DNA of 64,000 bases, from the NCBI RefSeq assembly GCF_016587355.1, contig NZ_BNJF01000001.1, positions 3,687,721 to 3,751,720 of the forward strand. The letters are read 5' to 3'. This DNA is from Ktedonospora formicarum. Its GTDB lineage: Bacteria; Chloroflexota; Ktedonobacteria; Ktedonobacterales; Ktedonobacteraceae. The notes under the pieces were generated by a model, which was given only the letters and a program-made list of their open reading frames with translations, was not told the origin of the DNA and did no database searches. This document shows positions 7,610 through 16,050 of the stretch, piece after piece. Every line of letters starts with the position of its first letter. The first letter of the stretch is position 1. Made by a program: the position numbers and the translations under genes.

Positions 7610-9475
7610 CTAGGTAAGTAGAGGGGCAATAGTGCCACAGACATGCTGCACTATTGCTTGCCCATCCTCGAAAGAGTCAATTTCCGCTGTATAGATGGAG
7701 ATGATGTAGGTTTCCTGACCTAGAGTGACGATGCCAGAAGAGTTCGTGGCCCACTGATCATCGGGCCCGGGCACCCAGCCGTTTTTCATTGCCACTATGG
7801 CTCCATTCGGCGCGCTATCTCCAACTCCGAACCGCTGATCGGATTCAATATGCTCCATCAGGTTGAGCGCGATATCGCGGTCGTGGGCCGTCAGGATTTT
7901 GCCTTCTTGGAGGAGTGTCAGCAGATTTACCATGGTTTGCGGCGTGATCGTGCTGTACCCCCAGGCATCATCATTCGGGTTGAGCCCACTCACGCCGATT
8001 TTTTGCATATACCTTGTAATCCCGGCCGCACCGCCGATCCCCTCAAAATAGAGGGTCGAGGCCGAGTCATTATCGGAGTTTTCTATCATGGTCGTCAGCA
8101 GATTCATCTCCTCATCATTCGGTTCACGCCCCTGTTGTTCAAGCGCATCGAAGAATGTCAACATGATGGCCACTTTCATTGAGCTGGCTACGATGAATTG
8201 AGCATTGCCATTATAGGTGTAGTAGCGTTGCCGAGACATATCGTAGACCACGGCACCTGCATCGTTGCCGAGTCCGGCGAGATAGGTTGCCAGGTCTGGT
8301 GAAAGTGCGTCCATTGAGGCCTGGCTTGATGCATTACCCGGCTTGATGAAGGTAATGGTATTTGCTGGCACCCATCCCTCTCTGCTCTCCTTTGGCTCTG
8401 CCCATTGTATATGATACCAGAGCATGTTTGTATCCCATTTCGTATCGCCGAGGAGTGTTAGCGGGAAATTTTGCCCAACGTGCGCTACCGCTTGACCCGC
8501 GCCTGGAACGGGAAGGAGGGCTGTATCTGTTTGAGTCCAGATCGCCTGTCTGGCGCGAATCGCGACGGCAGGCAGGCCAATGGTATGCACATAGTCTGTG
8601 CCTGAATTGAGGCGTTGGATCTGAGGCTGTCCCGAGGCATTCGCGGCACCTTGATCGAGTACCAACCCATCATACTCAAATGCCTGCACTAACATGTGAT
8701 GGGTGCCGTCATGCGTTGTAATGCTCAAAGAAAGCGCCTCCGTAAGTGGAGGACCAAAATCCGTTTCCCAGCCGTCAGGGGAGATATCAGAACGATGGAT
8801 ATAGTTCCAGAGCGGCAGTGGAATGAAGTGTCCAACATCCTGCCCGGCGCGTGTGCCTTCCCCAATGAAGGTGCCCTTTCCACTTACGGAGGTGCTCGTA
8901 GCAGTTTGGCCCTCCGCTGGAGCCGCCAGCATGAGGCTGGGATTGGTCGCCTTGCGTAGATCGACATAGGTAAAGTGACTCTTCTCGCCACCAATGGGCA
9001 CCTGACTGCCAGCTGTAAGCAAGGCCTGGAGCAGTGGTAGGCGCACGATTCCCGTATTGGCGTCCTTCACGCCGTTCTCGCTTAATGCCGTCAGCGGGTC
9101 CTTGGTCCCTTGCATAGACTCTTGCTGACGCGCCGGCTGGAGCAACGCGCCCGATGTAAAGAACTGCATCCACCCCTGGTCTGTGGGAAATGCAGCGGTC
9201 AGCGGGCTTCCCAGGCTGGCTGTTCCTCCGTGATTCTGGGTGTAGCGCTCAAATAGTGGGGAGACGCCTACCTGCTGGGCCTCTGACACCGGGAAGTCAA
9301 CATTTGGTGTGGTGACATTGCTTTTGCCAACCCACTGGTTCGCTCCATTACTTACATGTGTGATTGCTGTACCGGGGCCTCGAAAGACGCAGCCAGAGGA
9401 CAAAAGTGCTGCACTGCAAAACAGCACCGTGAGGAGAAGACGCGTCATCGTTTGGCTGGAAATATGCCTCATCAT
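7610..9475 (-). CDS. Lipoprotein with C-terminal class A beta-lactamase-like serine hydrolase domain
   Basis: 621 residues. The signal sequence ends in a lipobox (ALLSSGC), so the product should be lipid-anchored outside the membrane. The middle holds a poorly known region plus an SH3-like stretch (WYHIQWAEPKESREGWVPANTITF). From about residue 400 comes a penicillin-recognising hydrolase fold: SSMK (SxxK, near 430), SDN (near 467) and KNG (near 562) in place of KTG. This matches the beta-lactamase2 family (PF13354) as seen in lipoproteins of Gram-positive bacteria and Chloroflexi. The domain may act on beta-lactams, peptidoglycan or another ester. It is the only intact gene in the 7-11 kb graveyard. 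Confidence 0.8.
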   Translation of the reverse strand: MMRHISSQTMTRLLLTVLFCSAALLSSGCVFRGPGTAITHVSNGANQWVGKSNVTTPNVDFPVSEAQQVGVSPLFERYTQNHGGTASLGSPLTAAFPTDQGWMQFFTSGALLQPARQQESMQGTKDPLTALSENGVKDANTGIVRLPLLQALLTAGSQVPIGGEKSHFTYVDLRKATNPSLMLAAPAEGQTATSTSVSGKGTFIGEGTRAGQDVGHFIPLPLWNYIHRSDISPDGWETDFGPPLTEALSLSITTHDGTHHMLVQAFEYDGLVLDQGAANASGQPQIQRLNSGTDYVHTIGLPAVAIRARQAIWTQTDTALLPVPGAGQAVAHVGQNFPLTLLGDTKWDTNMLWYHIQWAEPKESREGWVPANTITFIKPGNASSQASMDALSPDLATYLAGLGNDAGAVVYDMSRQRYYTYNGNAQFIVASSMKVAIMLTFFDALEQQGREPNDEEMNLLTTMIENSDNDSASTLYFEGIGGAAGITRYMQKIGVSGLNPNDDAWGYSTITPQTMVNLLTLLQEGKILTAHDRDIALNLMEHIESDQRFGVGDSAPNGAIVAMKNGWVPGPDDQWATNSSGIVTLGQETYIISIYTAEIDSFEDGQAIVQHVCGTIAPLLT

Positions 9476-9734
9476 TATGCCAGTTTATGCCTCTCTTTTG
9501 ACTAGAATTTATATATATAAATACATGGAGAAATGCAAAGAAGCACTTGGGATTCTATCAATAATGAGCCTATGCGACCAAAACAAGGACTAAATTCCTG
9601 TTTTGGCATATGGCGATCTTGGCATTGCATAACGGAGGAATCCTCAGTGTCTCTGAGGAAAGGAGGAGTAGTACCTTTGTCATTTTGCAGAGACAGAAGA
9701 TCGCTTGGTGGTATTGTCAACTTGTTTGGAGATT

Positions 9735-10065
9735 GATACCTTTTCGCCAGCTCAAGCTGGGGATTCCTCGAATCCCTTCGAGAGAGTGCTTGTACCCCGG
9801 CCTAGGCCAGTGGGCTTACCGATCACGTCTGGGTCTCCATGAACTTCTGCGTTATCGGGTTGTCCCACCGGTTCAGGTCGAACCTAACCGGCGAGGTCGT
9901 TCCCGGCGCAAGTTGCCCGCTGATCCGATATTGCCCAAGCGCCCGCGAGGCCGCCGCAAGACGGCCTCGTGGGCGACCTCGTACACTTGCTGTGACTTTA
10001 ATCGCCAGTTCGCGAGATTCTACCCCGCGATACAAGCCGGAGAGCATTTCCATTGACACGCGATG
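9735..10065 (-). mobile_element. IS200/IS605-like right-end remnant
   Basis: Minus-strand sequence ends with GAATCCCC, a hairpin (CCAGCTTGAGCTGG) and then a GGTATCAA-like tail, the layout of IS200/IS605 right ends. Upstream are several further strong hairpins, for example arms CCGGTT/AACCGG near 9868-9892 and GAGGCCG/CGGCCTC near 9946-9970, as expected for a TnpB 3' region and its guide RNA scaffold. No TnpB catalytic motif or TnpA is present. Basic ORFs on both strands here have no recognisable domain and I treat them as chance. The stretch 9476-9734 holds no gene I can support. Confidence 0.35.
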
Positions 10066-10150
10066 AGCCAGGGGACGGCTCAGACCGTGCAAGCTTGCGA
10101 TACCGCTGCCGCGCCTCCGGGGCGGCTTTATTGCGGAACTGCATTAGCGC

Positions 10151-10331
10151 ACAGATTTGATGGGCTGCACCAGGAAGGCTCCCGTCAGGGCCATCAGCCC
10201 AGCCATCGCGAACATGATGAGATAGTTATTGTGGGTCAGGCTGAGGACAACCCCGGCCAGTAGGGGGGCCAGAGACTGGGGCCGTGAGTTGGCAATATTC
10301 AGAATGCCCAGGTCTTTACCTTGGTCCCCTC
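10151..10331 (-). pseudogene. MFS-type transporter, C-terminal remnant
   Basis: Minus-strand reading gives GKDLGILNIANSRPQSLAPL, then LAGVVLSLTHNNYLIMFAMA, then GLMALTGAFLVQPIKSVR and stop. Loop GxxLGxxNxANxxPQxxAP followed by two membrane helices is the end of a major facilitator transporter. The frame is closed by a stop a few codons upstream (near 10332), so only about 57 codons remain. The following stretch to 10630 contains no gene that I can recognise. Confidence 0.55.
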
Positions 10332-10630
10332 AGAGTTGATTCTTTCTTTCTTTGCAACGAGAAAGATGAGCGTCGACCGATCATGCCCTGCTTGTCCAAC
10401 GCAATCTCTGTCAATTTGAATGCTCTCAGCGTTTCATCACCTATTTGGGTTTGGCTAAATAGAAGTGGAGAGACCTCCTGGACTATGCGCCTCCCGCTGC
10501 GCGCGCTCTATATCGCCATTGACAGCAGCACGATATGTTTTTATACTGTAACTGAACATATTAGATAAAAACTCATCTATTGGTTCTTCTTTTAGGAGAA
10601 CTCATCTGTTTTGAATTCCAGAGGATAAAG

Positions 10631-11255
10631 ATGACAAGTTGTATCGCGGATGTGAATATCCGCCACTTGTCACTTCCCCTGGAATCATCCTATCGAGCCT
10701 CCAGGAATCACCAGGTGCGAACGCGCTTTTCAGCGACACTGATCGAAGTACATACCGACGCCGGCATTGCGGGCTATGGATCGGGTGACTCGATATATGG
10801 CTTTGATCAGTTGGTGTGCCTGTTTGCTAGACGGAATGTCCGCTGGACCGAACGACAGAGTGATGCTCTCGCCACGCTTGCGTTGCATTCTGCTCGCTAC
10901 TGGCCGCTGGACATTGCCATCTGGGATGCCCAGACAAGCCCGCAAACCTTCCGTTGTTTTGCCTTTGGGGTGGGTATTCTCATCATATTCCCGCTTATTG
11001 CTCAACGGGCGAGTTGGGCGATCCTGTCCAGAGAGGGGAACGGCCTTGGGCTCATGGCGAACCCTCATTGCGCGGTCGCGCAGGGAACCCGTCTATTTTT
11101 TGAGTATCTTTGTGCCCGCCCCTAAGCGTAGGGATTTCATGCTGGCGGACACGGTTCTTGCATCGAAGGACGGTGATCTGGTGCTTTCAGAGCAGTCAGG
11201 GCTAGGTGTTCCTCCGCGTGAGGATCTTGAGCAATTTGAGGGTCAGTATCCGTAG
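10631..11255 (+). pseudogene. Enolase-superfamily (mandelate racemase / muconate lactonizing) pseudogene
   Basis: The N-terminal half reads VNIRHLSLPLESSYRASR, then ATLIEVHTDAGIAGYGSGDS and ARYWPLDIAIWDAQ, the capping domain of the mandelate racemase/muconate lactonizing group. The barrel domain, with its metal-binding Lys and acidic residues, is deleted. The C-terminal end resumes as MANPHCAVAQGTRLFFEY and, after a frame change, KRRDFMLADTVLASKDGDL and GLGVPPREDLEQFE. Order matches the family, with a large internal deletion and at least one frameshift. It ends 27 nt before the osmoprotectant operon. Confidence 0.7.
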
Positions 11256-11282
11256 GTAATCCCAATGAGGAGGATGTTCACT

Positions 11283-12389
11283 ATGGGAGTAAAGTTCGAG
11301 AACGTTACGAAGATGTACCAGAATGGCCGACCAGCGGTGCAGGCACTCTCGCTTGAAGTGCAGAGTGGCGAGCTGTTGGTCCTGATTGGCCCTTCAGGTT
11401 GTGGTAAGACGACGACACTCCGCATGATCAATCGTCTAGAAGAGCCGACAAGCGGAAGTATTTATGTCGATGGCCACGATGTGCGCAGCTATAACCCTAT
11501 TCAGCTGCGGCGTGGCATTGGGTACGCCATTCAACAAACTGGCCTGTTACCACATATGACGGTTGAGCAGAATATCGAGCTGGTGCCGCGGTTGCTCAAG
11601 TGGGATAAGAAGCGACGCCAGGAGCGGACTCGCGAGTTGCTGGAGATGGTGGGCATGGAGTATAGGGTTTTCGCTCATCGCTACCCTCGCCAGCTCTCCG
11701 GTGGTCAGCAGCAGCGTGTGGGCGTCTTGCGCGCTCTTGCGACCGATCCTCCGGTTATCCTGATGGACGAACCATTCGGCGCGCTTGACCCTATCAGTCG
11801 CGAGGTGCTCCAAAATGAACTCAAGCGATTGCAGGCTAAATTGCATAAAACGATTATCTTTGTCACGCACGATATCGATGAAGCTATGCGCCTGGGCGAC
11901 CGCGTTGCTATCTTGCGCGATGGTCAGCTACTCCAGGTGGGCACGCCTACAGAGCTGCTTCGCGCGCCGCAAGATGAGTTCGTTGCTAAATTCCTGGGGC
12001 GCTTCCTCTCCCTCCCTCAGTCGCCTGTAGATGCGGTGAGGCAACTGATACAAGTGGGAGAGTCACGCATTCTTAAAGAGCTTTCGTCTGGCGAGCGCAT
12101 TGTGCAAATGGGGCGCTTCCCCAGGTGGTTTTTGATCGATGACCAGGGCGTGCTTAAAGGGGCAACGTGCACGGTCCCTGAAGATCTTGAGCAGTGGAAG
12201 AGCATTATCTGGCAGGAGGCCGCCTCCGTAAAGGAGACAGATACACCTGATATCGCCCTGAACCAGTTGATTGAAGGGGAAGCCGAGGCGTTGCCAGTAG
12301 TTGATGAAGAGCGGCGCCTGGTGGGGATTATCTCACATCGATCAGCTATTAAAGCACTCTCAAGTGGTGTTGCGAGGAGTGAGGTATGA
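11283..12389 (+). CDS. opuCA: Osmoprotectant ABC transporter ATP-binding protein
   Basis: 368 residues. ABC ATPase with Walker A GPSGCGKTTT, Q-loop YAIQQTGLLPHMT, signature LSGGQQQRVG, Walker B PPVILMDEPFGALD and switch His (FVTHDIDEA). The long C-terminus ends in a CBS-like segment (ALPVVDEERRLVGIISHRSA), as in OpuCA/ProV-type quaternary amine importers, where CBS domains sense ionic strength. The start at 11283 is chosen because AGGAGG sits 9 nt before it, and an in-frame ATG at 11265 overlaps that site. First gene of a four-gene operon. Its stop overlaps the next start by 4 nt. Confidence 0.9.
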   Translation: MGVKFENVTKMYQNGRPAVQALSLEVQSGELLVLIGPSGCGKTTTLRMINRLEEPTSGSIYVDGHDVRSYNPIQLRRGIGYAIQQTGLLPHMTVEQNIELVPRLLKWDKKRRQERTRELLEMVGMEYRVFAHRYPRQLSGGQQQRVGVLRALATDPPVILMDEPFGALDPISREVLQNELKRLQAKLHKTIIFVTHDIDEAMRLGDRVAILRDGQLLQVGTPTELLRAPQDEFVAKFLGRFLSLPQSPVDAVRQLIQVGESRILKELSSGERIVQMGRFPRWFLIDDQGVLKGATCTVPEDLEQWKSIIWQEAASVKETDTPDIALNQLIEGEAEALPVVDEERRLVGIISHRSAIKALSSGVARSEV

Positions 12390-13042
12390 ACCAGAGTGAC
12401 TTTTGGAGCACCTACGGAAATCGCATCCTGGAGAGTATCGGGCCCCATTTATTTCTGACAGGTGTGTCACTTGGACTTGGCATCCTGTTCGCCGTCCCTC
12501 TGGGGATACTCCTGACGCGCTTTCCGCGCTGGTCAGGGCCGGTTATCGCCGTAGTATCAGTCCTCCAGACGATTCCGAGCCTGGCATTCTTCGCGCTTGC
12601 CCTGCCGTTTCTTGGCATTGGCATGCAACCAGCCCTGGTCGTGCTTTTCCTCTACTCGCTGTTACCCATCTTGCGTAACACTTATGTTGGGGTGCGTGCA
12701 GTTGATGCTACGCTCCTCGATGCGGCGCGGGGACAGGGCATGACCGATTGGGAAATCCTTTACCTGGTCGAGTTGCCCCTGGTCGCGCCCGTTATTGTCA
12801 CAGGTATTCGCCTTGCAGCGGTCTATCTGGTGAGTTGGGCCACGCTCGCGTCGCTCATCGGCGCGGGCGGACTGGGCGATCTGATTTTCGCAGGTCTCGC
12901 CAGCTACGATGCGAACTTGCTGATGGCCGGGGCCATTCCGACCGCGGTGTTGGCATTGCTGATTGGGTTTGTGTTCGGGCTTGTCCGTCGTCTGGTAACG
13001 CCACGTGGTATCAGGAAGGAGGTACAGGCGAGATGGATTTAA
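12386..13042 (+). CDS. opuCB: Osmoprotectant ABC transporter permease
   Basis: 218 residues with about six membrane helices. The BPD-type permease signature is present: LLDAARGQGMTDWEILYLVELPLVAPVIVTGIR fits the EAA loop consensus, and IPSLAFFALALPFLGIG is typical of the OpuCB/OpuCD family. The start overlaps the ATPase stop (ATGA), which indicates translational coupling, and the 3' end overlaps the next permease by 10 nt. The pair of permeases forms the membrane channel for glycine betaine, choline or related solutes. The exact substrate cannot be told from the permease. Confidence 0.9.
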   Translation: MNQSDFWSTYGNRILESIGPHLFLTGVSLGLGILFAVPLGILLTRFPRWSGPVIAVVSVLQTIPSLAFFALALPFLGIGMQPALVVLFLYSLLPILRNTYVGVRAVDATLLDAARGQGMTDWEILYLVELPLVAPVIVTGIRLAAVYLVSWATLASLIGAGGLGDLIFAGLASYDANLLMAGAIPTAVLALLIGFVFGLVRRLVTPRGIRKEVQARWI

Positions 13043-13650
13043 GCTTGCCGTATATAGCTCAACTGACGTTTCAACATCTCTATCTGTCGTTTCTCGGTGC
13101 ACTAGTTGGTGCTCTGGTTGGTTTCTTACTGGCGGCCTGGGTGCGACGACGGCCACGCTGGGCGAGCGCACTCATAGGGCTGGCCGAGGTTATTCAGACC
13201 ATCCCCGGTATCGCGCTGCTGGCCTTTCTGCTGCTCGCGTTTGGTCTAGGGGACACGACGTTAATTGTGGGATTGGCGCTTTATTCAATTTTACCTGTAC
13301 TTCAGAACACCTATGAGGGCCTGGTAGGTGTCGATCCGGTCTATCTGGATATCGGGAAGGGAATGGGTATGACGCCCGGCGAGATCTTTCGACAGATTGA
13401 GTTGCCCCTGGCGTTTCCTGTTATCCTGGCTGGATTGCGGGTCGCGCTTGTTACCGCGGTTGGTATTGCGACTATTGGCGTATTTATTGGATCGGGAGGG
13501 CTGGGAGTCGTGATCTATCGTGGTTTGCAGATTATCGATATGCCCACCATTGTGACAGGGGCTATTCCAGTTGCCTTGCTCGCGGTCCTGTTGGAGGCGG
13601 GATTGTCGCTTGTGGAGCGCAGGTTATCGAAGACGACTGCGCAGCGATAG
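13033..13650 (+). CDS. opuCD: Osmoprotectant ABC transporter permease (second)
   Basis: 205 residues, a paralogue of the preceding permease with the same IPGIALLAFLLLAFGLG helix and an EAA-like loop (IGKGMGMTPGEIFRQIELPL). The ATG at 13033 has AAGGAGG upstream and overlaps the end of the previous gene. The frame remains open well upstream, but that part is a shadow of the first permease. Forms a heterodimeric channel with the product of 12386-13042. Confidence 0.9.
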   Translation: MDLSLPYIAQLTFQHLYLSFLGALVGALVGFLLAAWVRRRPRWASALIGLAEVIQTIPGIALLAFLLLAFGLGDTTLIVGLALYSILPVLQNTYEGLVGVDPVYLDIGKGMGMTPGEIFRQIELPLAFPVILAGLRVALVTAVGIATIGVFIGSGGLGVVIYRGLQIIDMPTIVTGAIPVALLAVLLEAGLSLVERRLSKTTAQR

Positions 13651-13688
13651 GGTATTGCTTATCAGTTTCCCAAAGGAAAAGGAGTGGT

Positions 13689-14606
13689 ATGAAAAAGATA
13701 TCTTTGTTGTGTATGATACTCGTTGTGTTTAGCGTCCTGCTGAGCGCTTGTGGCTTTGGGCCTTCCAGCGCTCTCAGCGGCCCCAAGGATAGCGGAACCA
13801 TTGTTGTTGGCTCCAAAAATTTTTCCGAGAATATCATAGTCGGCGATATGGAGTACTATCTCTTGAAGGCTAAGCTCAAAGGGGTGAATGTCGAGAACAA
13901 GCCCAATCTTGGCTCGACAGCAGTACTCTGGAACGCTCTGCAAAGCGGACAGCTCGACACATACGTCGATTATACTGGTACTGGTCTGGTCGATATCATG
14001 AAGATGCCGGTCACGCACGACCCTGATGAAGCATATCAGACCGTAAAGAAGGAGTATCCAACGCGCTACCACATCGATTGGTTGAACCCCATGGGCTTCA
14101 ACGATACCTACGCGGTCGCTGTTCCGAAGACTATAGCTGAGAAGTATCACTTGAAGAAGATCTCCGATCTGGCTCCTGTCGCATCGCAGCTTGTCTTTGG
14201 TGGTGAACCGGATTATTTCACGCGACCGGATGCCTACCCTGGCCTCTCGAAGACGTATGGACTGCACTTTCAATCGTTGAAGCAGATTGATGTTGGTCTG
14301 AAATACCAGGCAGCGGCAAATAACCAGGTGCAAGTGCTCGATGTCTACTCGACGGATGGAAATTTGATTCGATATGGTATGACTGTCCTTGAGGACGATA
14401 AGCATTTCTTCCCGCCGTACTACGCGGCTCCTATCGTGCGTGAGAGTACGCTAAAGGCGCATCCAGAGATCAGCTCTATCCTCAACTCGCTACAGAACAC
14501 ACTTACCGACTCAAGCATGCAGCAGTTAAACTACCAGGTAGATGTGCAGCATAAGTCCCCTGACGATGTTGCGCAGCAATTCCTCAAGTCAAAGGGCCTG
14601 CTCTAG
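13689..14606 (+). CDS. opuCC: Osmoprotectant-binding lipoprotein
   Basis: 305 residues. A signal peptide with lipobox (LLSACGFG) is followed by the OpuAC/ProX-like fold: GTIVVGSKNFSENIIVGDM, then TYVDYTGTGLVD and LNPMGFNDTYAVAVP, the segments that form the aromatic cage for quaternary amines in this family. Choline or glycine betaine is likely. AAAGGAAAAGGAG precedes the ATG. Last gene of the operon, 38 nt after the second permease and followed by a terminator hairpin. Confidence 0.9.
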   Translation: MKKISLLCMILVVFSVLLSACGFGPSSALSGPKDSGTIVVGSKNFSENIIVGDMEYYLLKAKLKGVNVENKPNLGSTAVLWNALQSGQLDTYVDYTGTGLVDIMKMPVTHDPDEAYQTVKKEYPTRYHIDWLNPMGFNDTYAVAVPKTIAEKYHLKKISDLAPVASQLVFGGEPDYFTRPDAYPGLSKTYGLHFQSLKQIDVGLKYQAAANNQVQVLDVYSTDGNLIRYGMTVLEDDKHFFPPYYAAPIVRESTLKAHPEISSILNSLQNTLTDSSMQQLNYQVDVQHKSPDDVAQQFLKSKGLL

Positions 14607-14653
14607 CACAGATGGTTTGTACTCAGCCTCTGTGCTAAGGAAGGGATTTGTAG

Positions 14654-14705
14654 AGGCTTCTGCATATATCCGGTTGATTCGCCACCAAGATATATGCAGA
14701 AGCCT
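14654..14705 (+). terminator. Strong terminator after the osmoprotectant operon
   Basis: Perfect 17-nt arms (AGGCTTCTGCATATATC and its complement) with an 18-nt loop, then GCCTTTTCT. A smaller stem (TAGCACAG / CTGTGCTA) lies just before it, from about 14605. The rest of 14607-14964 holds no gene, only the leader of the acetamidase gene. Confidence 0.75.
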
Positions 14706-14964
14706 GCCTTTTCTACACATTGAACAGCAGGGAAAGAAGGACCACATCAGATGCGGGCTGACCGGCCTGAAATTTCAAGGGCCAATTTCCCGCTTCTTCA
14801 GCCATATGGCGAATTCACTTTGTGGCATGTGTAGGAAAAACTATTGAAGAATATTTGCTCCTCTCTAATTATGTTGACAATGTCGTTGATGACGCTCGTT
14901 AGTATTATAATGAGGTTGGATTACAGCATTAAGCTAGAGGTGAAACACAAGAGGAGCGCATTGC

Positions 14965-15891
14965 ATGACCAATTACACTATAGAGCCAGAGCGAGCAACT
15001 CTCCGTGGAAGCTTTTCTCGCGAGTACCCTCCCATAGTCACCATTAAATCGGGTGATACTGTGCGTTTTAGTACTCTTGATGCAGGCTGGCATCTTGGGC
15101 CAGCTACAGAACCCCTTCAGAGTCGCTTTGAACCGCGTGACAATACACACGATAGTGGTCATGCGTTATGCGGTCCCGTTGCCATTCAGGAGGCTCAACC
15201 TGGGATGACGCTCGAAATACAGATCAATGAGATCCGGCCTGGAAATTGGGGGTGGACGAGTGCAGGAGGTCGGGAGAGTGCTATAAACAAATATCTCGGG
15301 CTTGTTGAGAGGCGCGAACTGCTTCACTGGGCGCTCAACACGGATGCGATGGTCGGGACTGATCAGTATGGGCACACGATTGCGCTGCACCCATTTATGG
15401 GTGTGATGGGAATGCCTCCTGATGAACCGGGCATTCATTCCACTATTCCCCCACGCTTCTGTGGTGGCAATATCGATTGTAAGGAACTGGTTGCTGGCAG
15501 CACACTCTTTTTGCCAATCAGCGTCCCTGGAGCGCTCTTCTCTGTTGGTGATGGGCATGCTGCTCAGGGGGATGGTGAGGTGAGTGGTGTGGCTATTGAA
15601 TGTCCCATGGAGTGTGTTGATTTGACATTCCATGTGCTTGAAGACATGGCCTTGAAGATGCCACGTGTGAGAACGGCTGATGCATGGGTAACTTTGGGAT
15701 TCCATGAGAATCTGCACGAAGCATCACTCATCGCGCTCGATGCCATGCTTGACCTGATGCGTGAGCAGTATGATTTGCCTCGATCCCAAGCATTCGCGTT
15801 GGCGAGTCTTGTCGTGGATTTGCGCATTACACAAATTGCCAACGGAGTGCATGGTGTGCATGCAATTCTCCCTGACGGCTTCATGAAATAG
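14965..15891 (+). CDS. Acetamidase/formamidase family protein
   Basis: 308 residues, the usual length for FmdA/AmdA (PF03069). Recognisable blocks are RFEPRDNTHDSGHALCGPVA (near 55-72), GWGWTSAGG-like NWGWTSAGG, HPFMGVMGMPP, PPRFCGGNIDCKEL (near 166-180), and LFSVGDGHAAQGDGEVSG (near 193), the conserved metal/substrate region. It should hydrolyse short amides such as formamide or acetamide to ammonia and acid in the cytoplasm, thus a nitrogen-scavenging role. AAGAGGAG precedes the ATG. Monocistronic: convergent with the PAS kinase. Confidence 0.9.
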   Translation: MTNYTIEPERATLRGSFSREYPPIVTIKSGDTVRFSTLDAGWHLGPATEPLQSRFEPRDNTHDSGHALCGPVAIQEAQPGMTLEIQINEIRPGNWGWTSAGGRESAINKYLGLVERRELLHWALNTDAMVGTDQYGHTIALHPFMGVMGMPPDEPGIHSTIPPRFCGGNIDCKELVAGSTLFLPISVPGALFSVGDGHAAQGDGEVSGVAIECPMECVDLTFHVLEDMALKMPRVRTADAWVTLGFHENLHEASLIALDAMLDLMREQYDLPRSQAFALASLVVDLRITQIANGVHGVHAILPDGFMK

Positions 15892-16050
15892 CATCGCATA
15901 GAACATTTGCTGGTTAACTTCTCTCAAAGGCCATTGAGGGCTTCTCCTTTGTGTCTCACAAAGATGGAGAAACCGAAGTATGTCGAAGGTGTGAGCCAAT
16001 CGTTATTTTCATATCCCGATGTGATGTCTGGGCGTGGGAGGACACCACGC

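Noticed and set aside
9610..10056. Basic ORF on the plus strand as a gene
   Set aside because: No domain, no ribosome site, and it overlaps the hairpin-rich IS-like end. Opposite-strand ORFs of similar length are equally open because of the high local GC.
12748..13032. N-terminal extension of the second osmoprotectant permease
   Set aside because: The extra codons lie out of frame within the first permease; the ATG at 13033 has its own AAGGAGG site and the normal N-terminus.
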